From contig NC_090319.1 in NCBI RefSeq assembly GCF_040869045.1, positions 390,119,601 to 390,183,600 on the forward strand: 64,000 nt of DNA, in the 5' to 3' direction. The DNA comes from Eurosta solidaginis (lineage: Eukaryota > Arthropoda > Insecta > Diptera > Tephritidae). The number at the start of each line of letters is the position of its first letter. Position 1 is the first letter of the stretch. Below are positions 1 to 11,000 of the stretch, piece after piece. The notes beneath the pieces are model-generated. The model saw only the letters and a program-made list of their open reading frames with translations. It had not been told where the DNA came from and did not search any database. Position numbers and translations under genes: made by a program.

Positions 1-2002
1 GCCGAATTTCTTAAAAATTGTAGTTACGTGGTTTACGCAGAAACAAGAATAAAATTTGTTCCGCTAGAGTTAAGATATTTTACCCCCAAAAACATGTGCC
101 CCAGTTTTGCCTCCAGCGGTGAGAGGTTTGCTGCTGCTTGACTGTTTTTACTAAAAATTTGTAGGCACAGGCGCAATTATATTTACTCGGCAGTTCTATG
201 CAGCGACTTATGTCAAATTTTCTACAATATTTTCAAACCCATTAAATATTGAATTTGTTAATCCAAAATAAGTTCTTAAATTCAAAAAAATTGTCTTAAT
301 TATAAACAAAATGTATTTAACAAAGTGTGATTGATTTTGACAGTTCTCCCTTTAAGAACCGGACTATGATGCTAAATATTTGTATGATACTTTCATATTT
401 GTAACAAGATTCCCCTCGTGTAGGCGAGGTTGACAATTTGGTTGCGGAAGCTGTAAGGCTATGAAGCTTTTTATTGCTTATGGACCCCTTGAATCCTCTT
501 ACAATTCCATTTAGGTCATAGAAGGTAGAAGTATAAAAGGGGACCAAGGTATGAAGATTGCGATGCGTGTTACAACAGCGAGGACAGCAAACTAGTCGGT
601 TTTTTTTTTTTCAAAACGCCAGCTTGCGAACAAATACGGAAGCGATGGGAAGATAGCTGTGGGGTAGTTTTATCAGCTGCCCGTCAGATCTGGGCATTTA
701 CAAACGTGCTCGGTTGTATCTAGGAGCTGTTCCCATTCCAATTCAACCGAGTCTTGCAATTTGGGTGCAATTAAGCGAAATACCATATATATGTAAGTAT
801 GCTCGGCTTTTGAAATTCTCATATTATTTTCTTTGTAGTCATAAATAATGCTGTGACACTAGGTAAAATGCAAAAAAAAAAACAACAGAAGTGATAAAAT
901 GCTACACTACACAAAAACTGTTTTGACAGCGATATTGCAAGTTAATAAAGATATGAAGTACTCCGATGGGTTATGAACAATCTCGTCGTATATTCAAATC
1001 AGTTTTTTGTTCCAAACTTAATTTAAAAGTTAGATAAAGCTTTTTGTTATCCGAAGGAAAATTATTTGTTTTTATAATAAATTTTGTTGATAGAGGTTTT
1101 TGCAGAGCAAAGAAAATATTGGCTTTTGGTTGTAGCGTCTATGTTGAACCACGTTATAAGAATGACGCCTTGTAATAATGAGTATCTAAAAATCCTAGAG
1201 TTCCGAATCGAAGCCCATGGTGTTAGGATTCATGCAGGTATTATAAAAAATGTTGATCACGGACGACGTCGATAATATTGATGTACAGGAGTTTATATCT
1301 ATCTCCACCCTTTTACACCATTATATCCCAAAGCTAGCCGATTAAATCTATAATACCTATGAAAAATTGTAGCTGGGAATAAAGATGTATGGTGGTAGGT
1401 GGTTTTGCTTTGGAAAAAACAAAAAACCTATTTGCTGTTAGAGAAATTCCCTCACTACAGCAAGCACCTTGTCGTTGGTGTGAAGGTTTGAACGGATTCC
1501 ATACTGCCCGACTACGGGGCTGAGCTGTTTAGGGCCTGAATCCACACCGTTTCGCTCCTCCGATACCGAGCCTCGGGAAGTAATGACGGCCTTACCACAG
1601 CAAGGGGCGCTGTAAGCCGACGATGTATCATTGTGAATAAGACAGGTGTGATAACTTCTGCATAAACGTCATAATTACAAGTATAACCGATCTACCGATT
1701 GACTATATTTGGCCTCATTCTGTACCCCTTTCTATGACCCGCTGAAGATAGTCAGGCAGTTGACGGATAATATATCACCCTTGCTTTATCCACAATGATG
1801 TATTTTCACAGAAACGTGACGAAAACACATAAAAAGAAAAAATTTAAGCATAAAGCGTGCGATACAAATTCAATATAACAAAAAACAAGAATCTAATGCG
1901 CGCTTTAGTAAAAAGTCGAAATTTCACTCTTTTATTGGCACAGCTAAATCGCAAATTTTTGTCATCCATAGAAAATTTGTACACCTAATTTTTTCACTGA
2001 GT
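1..2002. other. Noncoding DNA with a small retroposon fragment
   Basis: No convincing coding exon on either strand; open frames are short and lack recognisable domains. It lies upstream (plus sense) of the first visible SLC5 exon, so it is probably an intron or 5' part of that gene (inference). Positions about 400-510 resemble a reversed piece of the CAA-tailed retroposon seen intact at 61456-61847 (shared stretches around 'aggcgaggttgacaattt' and 'gaccccttgaat'). Positions 1440-1630 are more GC-rich than the surroundings but were not recognised. Confidence 0.5.
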
Positions 2003-2039
2003 AAAATGTTACTCAGTAGGCGGCCGCCGCACAATGACA

Positions 2040-3125
2040 TTTTTCATATAGAAGCGTTTAACACAAGCTTATGCATTCCAATAGCATCGCCACAATCAAC
2101 CAAGATGGTGCGTTTGTAAATATGAAGGAACTTCAGACTTGGCAATTGAAGTTTATTAGGCTTTGCCCATTCACATACAAAATTTCGCGAAGCACTGTTG
2201 TAAACATTCTCTCTATCAGGCATGCTTAACCAACGAAACGATATCATTTCGTTACGATAATCAACGTTAATAAACGAAACGAAGTCATTTCGTTTCGTTT
2301 ATTAACGTTAAGATCGTCAAATTAACGAAATGATTTCGTTTCGTTTTCTGCCATATCCAAACGAAATCAAATCGTTTATGTTGATTATTAATTTCAAACT
2401 ATGCTGGCAAAGCTGATTGATGGCGGAGTCATTAAAGGTGAAAGCATTAGCCAAGCTGATGGCAACTTTTCTCATGAATTTTGACAGTACAAACATTTCT
2501 CAGAGCATTTTTGACATTACCACCAACGAATTACACAAACAAATTACATAGAGTTTGTGTGTGTATGTGCGCTCGTTGTTGCCACCTTACGGCTTCACCA
2601 TGGCTATAGCATTGCTAGCACAATTCAAACATAAAGTATCACGTTTTTGTTAACGTTTTTAACGTTAACGAAAGCTTTTCGTTTCGGTTAAAAACGAGAT
2701 ACAATTTATCTTGATAATTTCTTTATCGATAATATTTCGAAGTGTTTCAACGGAAACGGTGGAAATTTTTTGATAAACGATTAGCTTAACGTTAAGGTGC
2801 ATCCCTGCTCTCTATACAACAAAAATACTTGCTAACATATTTTGTGTCGTATTCGATTGTAATATTGCAGTTTTTAATTGTAAAAAATGTTAGAAAACTT
2901 ACCAACCAGTTGGAAAAATAATTTCACTTGCAAAGTGTCCCAACACCCTTAGCCAAAGCAAATGTCAAATTCTTCTTCTTATGATTTGCTTGGAACAAAA
3001 TTGGGGAGTTGGCTACTTTTCAATACCAGATGGCGCTAGTGTCGCTCATTCTAGCATTCTTCATAAAAATGCACGCAATCTACTCATAATGCATAAGCTT
3101 GTGTTAAACTCATCTATATGAAAAA
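2040..3125. mobile_element. TIR-bearing noncoding DNA element (MITE-like), about 1.1 kb
   Basis: An inverted repeat of about 38 bp joins 2040-2079 to 3088-3125 (core 'taacacaagcttatgcatt' and its complement). A near-identical direct repeat of about 40 bp flanks it at 2003-2044 and 3147-3188, each containing a GC-rich 'ggcggccgccgcaca' core that stands out in this AT-rich DNA. The interior has no coding capacity but is full of AACGAAA/TTTCGTT motifs in inverted arrangement (2228-2385 and 2640-2800). A nonautonomous DNA transposon, or one nested in a repeat, is the simplest reading; the family was not recognised. Confidence 0.6.
2263..2309. repeat. Perfect 21-bp inverted repeat with 5-bp loop
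   Basis: Arms 2263-2283 and 2289-2309 are exact reverse complements separated by 5 bp (gtcat). The arm is made of AACG-type motifs that recur nearby in both orientations. Confidence 0.85.
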
Positions 3126-3189
3126 CTGCTTATGTGTCGGAGCTGTAAAATGTTACTCAGTCGGCGGCCGCCGCACAGTGGCATTTTTG

Positions 3190-4250
3190 CTTAGTTTAGA
3201 CGTGAAAACGTAAAAATTTCCAAGTCAATTTTTTTTTAATTTGAATGCAGTTTGTTTTTAAAATGTCCACAGTATATAACGGTAATTATCATTTCTTATA
3301 ATTATTGTTCTTCATTGCATTATCTGCTGTCAAACTATGATTTGTTGACGACGCGCTAAATAGTACAATTTACAGAAGTGAAATAATGCGTGGTTTAAAT
3401 TTAAATAAAATGAAATAAAACTTTGTGGTGAAATAAAAGCTAAAATATTTTTGGGTTATTTAAAATCTACACGTAATTATATTATTTTGCAAGTGTTCAA
3501 AAGTTTTTTGGTTGAGTATTTTTCACGAAATTATGAGTTTTTAATGTGTATTATTTTTGTGCTGAAAATATATAAAACCGTGAAAAGAAAAGCCTGCCAA
3601 ATATTTGAACCACGCTGTACCACAATAATTTTTGAATTTCTACAATAATTCAATATTATTGCATATAACTCAAATGATTATTCATCCCCGTAGGAACCCC
3701 TTTTGATAGAATGACGATCACAAAGAGGGAGTTGTATGAGGTGTGGGTTGCAGAACGTGGCCAAAAGCAAAACGATAAAGCGGTTTTAGACCACGTGTGT
3801 ACCGTTTTAGGAGGGAGTAAATTAAGACGAGGGATTGTATGATGAATGCTGCAGGAAAGGTCGAATTTTTTATCAAAGCTTCGCATGAGTTGGATTCAAG
3901 TGAATTACACCAAAGTAAATGTTGTTGAAAAGTTTGCTTCATGGCTTGAAGAAGATAAGAAATTTAAATATAGGTATATTCAATTAAACAAAATAAGGAG
4001 ATAAGGCTATAAGAAAGTTTTTGTTCTGGGGTAAATTCGAAATTTTTGGAGGGTGGTCCAACCGGAAGGACTCGTTAAAACAGTCGACTTATTCAACCCA
4101 CTTAAAAACTCAGCGACGGAAAATAATAATTTTTTTTTCGGAGTCCAAAAAGTCCTGGTCAAAAAATTGTCCTAGGTGAAGATGTTTGAGTTCCCATGTA
4201 TCCCTATAGCAATATCATAGCGAATCATGTATCCTTTTTATTTTTCGAAC
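3190..4250. other. Noncoding stretch, nothing recognised
   Basis: AT-rich DNA with only short open frames (3451-3648 plus, 3656-3942 minus) lacking domains, splice context or conserved motifs. Probably intron of the SLC5 gene. Confidence 0.4.
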
Positions 4251-4302
4251 TTTTTCCATAAATGTCCACATATAAAAGTAAAATCTGTATTTTTATTTTT
4301 TG

Positions 4303-4505
4303 AGTCCGATCGAACTAGTTAAACTCGGACTTTTAAAAATAAAAGTAAGGAAATAAAAGTTAAATCCGGACTTTTATTTTTTAAGGCCAAAACAAAAGTC
4401 CGGCTTGATAACAAAGAAACGGCTTATCCGAATTAAAAAAGTTTTTACTTTTATTTCCGGACTTTTATTTTTAAAAGTCGGAGTTTAACTAGTTCTATCG
4501 GACTA
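4303..4505. repeat. Foldback inverted repeat
   Basis: 4303-4345 and 4464-4505 are imperfect inverted copies (about 40 bp, two or three mismatches) including 'gaactagttaaactc'. The loop carries more copies of the 'tccggacttttattt' motif in both orientations, so the region can fold in several ways. Probably a small nonautonomous DNA element; no coding potential. Confidence 0.65.
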
Positions 4506-4583
4506 AGGTAATAAAAATCCGAAAATAGTTTTTATCTTGATCCAAATATATTAAAAGCCCAAAATTAATAGTTTTGCTATGAA

Positions 4584-4850
4584 TCTATCTATATAGTATA
4601 TAAAAATAAGTGTACATTTTGATTGTCACTCCATAACTCGAGAACAGATAGAAAGATTGCCATGAAATTTTTAGGAAAGATACAGGAAGGAGAGATGATG
4701 GTTAATTGATTTTGAAATCCCAAATCAGTTTAGCCATTCTTGAGTTATGATTTTTTTTTAGAAAAGAGTCAGAGTGAGACGGAAAAGCTTATTAAAATGT
4801 ACGCAGATAGACCAAATTTAGGGCAGAATAATGTCTGCCGGGTCTGCTAG
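4584..4850 (+). mobile_element. Nonautonomous Helitron-like element
   Basis: Begins with TC (tctatctatatag), ends with CTAG followed by T, and has a short hairpin just before the end (ggcaga at 4822-4827 pairing with tctgcc at 4834-4839, then gggtctgctag). These are the classical Helitron hallmarks: 5' TC, subterminal hairpin, 3' CTRR, no terminal inverted repeat. About 267 bp, no coding capacity. Confidence 0.65.
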
Positions 4851-5029
4851 TTATATTATAAAAGGAATAACGGTTTCGGCCCCTGTAAAAACTATATCTG
4901 TAATAATAAATTAATAAAAAAATAAATACGTATATCTTTTAGCGCACTGTTTCTTGAACGCTAATGATAATCACATTTGTTTTAACGTAATTCTTTTGCT
5001 TCTTTTTCATTTCACTTACATGGAAACAG

Positions 5030-8000
5030 GGCGGGCTTAAAGCAGCTATCAACGCCGATGTCATACAAACTGGTGAGTGTTATCAGGCCTCTGTAGCAAC
5101 AGAAATCTGTTGACGATAAAACTATAAATTCTTCTAATGTTTTCTTTTTATTTTTACTCAATAATTTTCAATGGAAAATAGTAACGGTAATTGCGGTGAC
5201 TTTAGCTGTTATTGTAAAAGGTTTTATTTCCGGTGGAGGTGTACAAAATGTTTACGAAGTCAATCGGGATAATGGTAAGTAGTATCGCTAAATTAAGTTA
5301 AGTATATTTATTTCATATTGAAAAAAGAAACTACATTGATTATCAAGTTGAGAACTAAAGATATTTCCAAAGTTAACATTTAAACATTTCAAGTGGGTTA
5401 AATTTGATTCGAACATGCGTCGTACCGCCATACATACAAGCTAACTAGGGAGCTTTAACTGTAACTTTTTCAAGCCGGCTTCTTTAACTGGCGCACGAAT
5501 AGGAACCCAGCGAAAAAAGTGATTTGTCTAATTCTGAGTGATTGATGAAGAAAAAATAAACTTATTGGCTTCAGAGATTGCTAAGGCTTTTACCACCTTC
5601 GGTTTACAAAAAAGCAAGACCTTACCCAAATCAAAATTTATTTAAAGCTTTACATACCAATTAAATAATTTTGAATTCTTGACTCACCACCTTGGGGGAT
5701 CTGACTATTTTTTGCGGCTAGAAAAAACCATAAACAATATTACACCTTCTTTCCAGCAAATAGATACAACTCAGGATCAGCATCACGTACACGAGTAACA
5801 TCTTTCGCTCTGACCCCATATTTAATGCCAATAAGTAAATATGAAATGTATATTTTATGTAATTATAAATTTTTATACCTTTCATGAACATGAAATGGTA
5901 TATTAACTTTGGTTTGTAACGTTGAGAAATATAGAAGATAGACTCACCATTAAGTATATCGAATTGATCAGGGCGACGAACGGAGCTAGTCCCTCAAATT
6001 TTGAGATATCTCAATGAAATTTGGCACAAGGATGTATTTTTGTATTATATTAGACATTTGTCGGATCCGGTAGGATCGGACCACTATAACATATATCTCC
6101 CATACAACCGATCGTTCAGATAGAAAGATTTTTGGCCAATTTCTCCCTTAATTTAGAAAGTCTTAACGTGAAACTCGGTGATATATATTTTAATATATCA
6201 TTGAAGATTTTTTGAAAAAATCACTTTGATCGGAGCCATATATAGTATATATCCCATACAACCGATCGTTCAGATAGACAGATTTTTGGCCATTTCTCCC
6301 TTAATTTAGAAAGTATTAACGTGAAACTCGGTGATATATATTTCAATATATCATAGAAGATTTCATGAAAAAATCATTTCGATCGGAGCTATATATAATA
6401 TATATCCCATACAACGGATCGTTCGGATAGAAAGATTTTTAGTCATTTCTCCCTTAATTTCCAATATAACAAGTAAGGAAGGCTAAGTTCGGGTGTGACC
6501 GAACATTACATACTCAGTTGAGAGCTATGGAGACAAAATAAGGAAAATCACCATGTAGGAAAATGAACCTAGGGTAACCCTGGAATGTGGTTGTATGACA
6601 TGTGTATCAAATGGAAGGTATTAAAGAGTATTTTAAGAGAGAGTAGGCCATAGATCTATGGATGGACGCCATTTGGGGATGTCGCCATAAAGGTGGACCA
6701 GGGCTGACTCAAGAATTTGTTTGTACGATATGGGTATCAAATGAAAGGTGTTACTGAGCATTTTAAGAGGGAGCGGGCCTTAGGTCTATCGGTGGACGCC
6801 TTTTCGAGATATCGCCATTAAGGTGGGCCAGGGGTGACTCTAGAATGTGTTTGTACGATATGGGTATCAAATGAAAGGTGGTAATGAGTATTTTAAAAGG
6901 GAATGGGCTTTAGTTCTATAGGTGAACGCCTTTTCGCGAAATCGCCATAAAGGTGGACCAGAGGTGACTCTAGAATGTGTTTGTACGATATGGGTATCAA
7001 ATGAAAGGTGTTAATGAGTATTTTCAAAGGGAGTGATCCTTAGTTCCATAGGTGGACACCGTTTCGAGATATCGCCATAAAGGTGAACCAGGGGCGACTC
7101 TAGAATGTGTTTGTACGGTATGGGAATCAAATGAAAGGTGTTACTGAGCATTTTAAGAGGGAGTTGGCATTAGGTCTATAGGTAGACGCCTTTTCGAGAT
7201 GGCGCCATTAGGGTGGGACAGGGGTGACTCTAGAATGTTTGTACGATATGGGTATCAAACGAAAGGTGTTACTGAGCATTTTAAAAGGGAGTTGGCATTA
7301 GGTCTATAGGTGGACGCCTTTTCGAAATATCGCCATTAGGGTGGGCCAGGGGTGACTCTAGAATGTGTTTGTACGATATGGGTATCAAATAAAAGGTGTT
7401 AATGAGTATTTTCAAAGGGAGTGGTCCTTATTTCTATAGGTGGAAGGAAGCCTTTTCGAGATATCGCCATAAAGGTGGACCAAGGGTGACTCTAGAATGT
7501 TTGTACGATATGGGTATCAAACGAAAGGTGTTACTGAGCATTTTAAGAGGGAGTGGGCATTAGGTCTATAGGTGGACGCCTTTTCGAGATATCGCCATTA
7601 GGGTGGGCCAGGGGTGACTCTAGAATGTTTGTACGATATGGGTATCAAACGAAGGGTGTTACTGAGCACTTTAAGAGGGAGTGGGCATTAGGTCTATAAG
7701 TGGACGCCTTTTCGAGATATCGCCATTAGGGTGGGCCAGGGTGACTCTAGAATGTGTTTGTACGATATGGGAATCAAATGAAAGGTGTTACTGAGCATTT
7801 TAAGAGGGAGTGGGCATTAGGTCTATAGGTGGACGCCTTTTCGAGATGTCGCCATTAGGGTGGGACAGGGGTGACTCTAGAATGTTTGTACGATTTGGGT
7901 ATCAAACGAAAGGTGTTACTGAGCATTTTAAGAGGGAGTGGGCATTAGGTCTATATGTGGACGCCTTTTCGAGATATCGCCATTAGGGTGGGCCAGGGTG

Positions 8001-11000
8001 ACTCTAGAATGTGTTTGTACGATATGGGTATCAAACGAAGGGTGTTACTGAGCACTTTAAGAGGGAGTGGGCATTAGGTCTATAAGTGGACGCCTTTTCG
8101 AGATATCGCCATTAGGGTGGGCCAGGGTGACTCTAGAATGTGTTTGTACGATATGGGAATCAAATGAAAGGTGTTACTGAGCATTTTAAGAGGGAGTGGG
8201 CATTAGGTCTATAGGTGGACGCCTTTTCGAGATGTCGCCATTAGGGTGGGACAGGGGTGACTCTAGAATGTTTGTACGATTTGGGTATCAAACGAAAGGT
8301 GTTACTGAGCATTTTAAGAGGGAGTGGGCATTAGGTCTATATGTGGACGCCTTTTCGAGATATCGCCATTAGGGTGGGCCAGGGTGACTCTAGAATGTGT
8401 TTGTACGATATGGGTATCAAATGAAAGGTGGTAATGAGTATTTTAAAAGGGAGTAATCCTTAGTTCTATAGGTGGACGCCTTTTCGAGATATCGCCATAA
8501 AGGTGAACCAAGGGTGACTCTAGAATCTTTGTACGATATGGGTATCAAACGAAAGGTGTTACTGAGCATTTTAAGAGGGAGTGGGCATTAGGTCTATAGG
8601 TGGACACCTTTTCAAGATATCGCCATTAGGGTGGGCCAGGGGTGACTCTAGAATGTTTGTACGATATGGGTATCAAACGAAAGGTGTTATTGAGCATTTT
8701 AGGAGGGAGTGGGCATTAGGTCTATAGGTGGACGCCTTTTCGAGATATCGCCATTAGGGTGGGCCAGGGGTGACTCTAGAATGTTTGTACGATATGGGTA
8801 AATAACGAAAGGTGTTACTGAGCATTTTAATAGGGAGTGGGCATTAGGTCTATAGGTGGACGCCTTTTCGAGATATCGCCATTAGGGTGGGCCAGGGGTG
8901 ACTCTAGAATGTGTTTGTACGATATGGATATCAAATTAAAGGTATTAATGAGGGTTTTAAAAGCGAGTGGCCCTTAGATGTATATGTGAAGGCGTTTTCG
9001 CGATATCGACCAAAATGTGGACCAAGTGATCCAGAAAATCATCTGTCGGGTACTGCTAATTTATTTATATATGCAATACCACTATCAGTATTCCTGCCAA
9101 GATTCCAAACGCTGTTGATTTCGCCTTGTAGAACTTTTTCATTTTCTTCTACTTAATATGGTAGGTGTCACACCCATTTTACAAAGTTATATTTTGCGTC
9201 AATAAACCAATCCAATTACCATGTTTCATCCTTTTTTTCGTATTTGGTATAGAATTATGGCATTTTTTTTTTATTTTTCGTAATTTTCGATATCGATAAA
9301 GTGGGCGTGGTTATGGTCGGATTTCGGCCAGTTTTTATACCAATATAAAGTGAGTTCAGATAAGTGCGTGGACTAAGTTTAGTAAAGATATATCGGTTTT
9401 TGCTCAAGTTATTGTGTTAACGGCCGAGAGGAAGGCCAGACGGTGGACTGTGTATAAAAACTGGGCGTGTCTTCCACCGATTTCGCCCATTTTCACAGAA
9501 AACAGTTACCGTCATAGAGTCTATGCCTCTACCAAATTTAAGAAGGATTGGTAAATTTTTGTTCGCCTTATGGCATTAAAAGTATTCTAGACAAACTAAA
9601 TGAAAATGGGCGGAGCCACGCCCATTTTGAAATTTTCTTTTATTTTTGTATTTTGTTGCATCATATCATTACTGGAGTTGAATTCTGACTTAATATACTT
9701 ATATACAGTAAAGATATTAAATTTTTTGTTAAAATTTGAATTAAAAAAAAATTTTTTTTAAAAAGTGGGCGTGCTCTTCTTCCAATTTTGCTAATTTTTA
9801 TTTAGCACATATATAGTAATAGTAGTAACGTTCCTGCCAAATTTCATCATGATATCTTCAACGACTGCCAAATTACAGCTTGCAAAACCTTTAAATTACC
9901 TTCTTGTAAAAGTGGGCGGTGCCACGCCCATTGTCCAAAATCGTACTAATTTTCTATTCTGCGTCATAACATCAACCCACCTACCAAGTTTCATCGCTTT
10001 ATCCGGCTTTGGCAATGAATTATCGCATTTTTTCAGTTTTTCGAAATTTTCGATATCGAAAAAATGGGCGTGGTTATAGTCCGATATCGTTCATTTTAAA
10101 TAGCGATCTGAGATGAGTGCCCAGGAATCTACGTACCAAATTTCATCAAGATACCGCAAAATTTACTCAAGTTATCGTGTTAACGGACGGACGGACGGAC
10201 GGACGGACATGGCTCAATCAAATTTTTTTTCGATCCTGATTATTTTGATATATGGAAGTCTATATCTATCTCGATTCCTTTATATATGTACAACCAACCG
10301 TTATCCAATCAAACTTAATGTACTCTGTGAGCTCTGCTCAACTGAGTATAAAAACGTTAAACTTGGTGATATTTATTCTAAGATATCATAGAATATTTTC
10401 TGAAAAAATCACTTTGATCGGAGCTATATATACATATATAGTATATACCTATCCCATTCAACCGATCGTTCAGATAGAAAGATTTTGGCCATTTCTCCCT
10501 TAGTTTCCAATATAAAAACGTGAAACTCGGTGATATATATTTCAATATATCATAGAAGATTTCATGCAAAAATCATTTCGGAGCTACATATAATATATGT
10601 ATATCCCATACAACCGATCTTTCAGATAAGGGGGTCTTTTTCCTTTTTTTTATATTTATCTTAAAATCGTTTAGGTATGTACATCTGTTCACTATATATT
10701 TCTTATCTTATACAGGGCATTATTTGGAGATTACGAATGGGATAAGATTATTGTTCAGCCCCATTCATGAAAGGTATGAAGGCTTCGGCACAGCTTCGCT
10801 GAGCCGCCGATGTTGGGCATTATTCGCGCTAGGGCTCTATTAACTCTAGAAACTCTAACTCCCACCGCCCGAAATGTTCTTTAAAAGATAGTTTTGTGTC
10901 ATTTTTTTCTCCTAAATATTTCAAGAAAGGCTTTGAATTTATTTCATAATCTCCTATGGTTAGGACTAACTTATCCACAGTCCACTTTGAGCTCACTATA

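Larger units (their letters stand above)
6471..10347 (+). mobile_element. Noncoding interspersed element carrying a minisatellite
   Basis: About 3.9 kb with no long ORF. It starts near 'acaagtaaggaaggctaag' and ends '...caactgagtata'. Subterminal inverted repeats are visible: tactcagttgag near 6511 and its complement near 10335-10346. Parts in order: a ~128-bp minisatellite (6540-9040); a segment with repeated 'gtgggcgtgg' and 'cacgccca' motifs (9180-10100); a GGAC microsatellite (about 10183-10208). A second, reversed copy occupies 16735-18148. The insertion point is readable because the flanking tandem repeat has an uninterrupted version at 10508-10530. A Helitron/DINE-like or other nonautonomous DNA element is possible; the class is not proven. 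Confidence 0.65.

Noticed and set aside
1084..1275. 63-codon ORF considered as an upstream SLC5 exon
   Set aside because: Does not resemble the membrane segments expected before GGLKAAI, and no fitting splice sites were found.
6540..9040. CRISPR-like array
   Set aside because: The ~128-bp units are contiguous without unique spacers, in a eukaryotic intron; a minisatellite.
8911..9156. 81-codon ORF
   Set aside because: Begins within the minisatellite; no domain and not conserved in the reversed copy.
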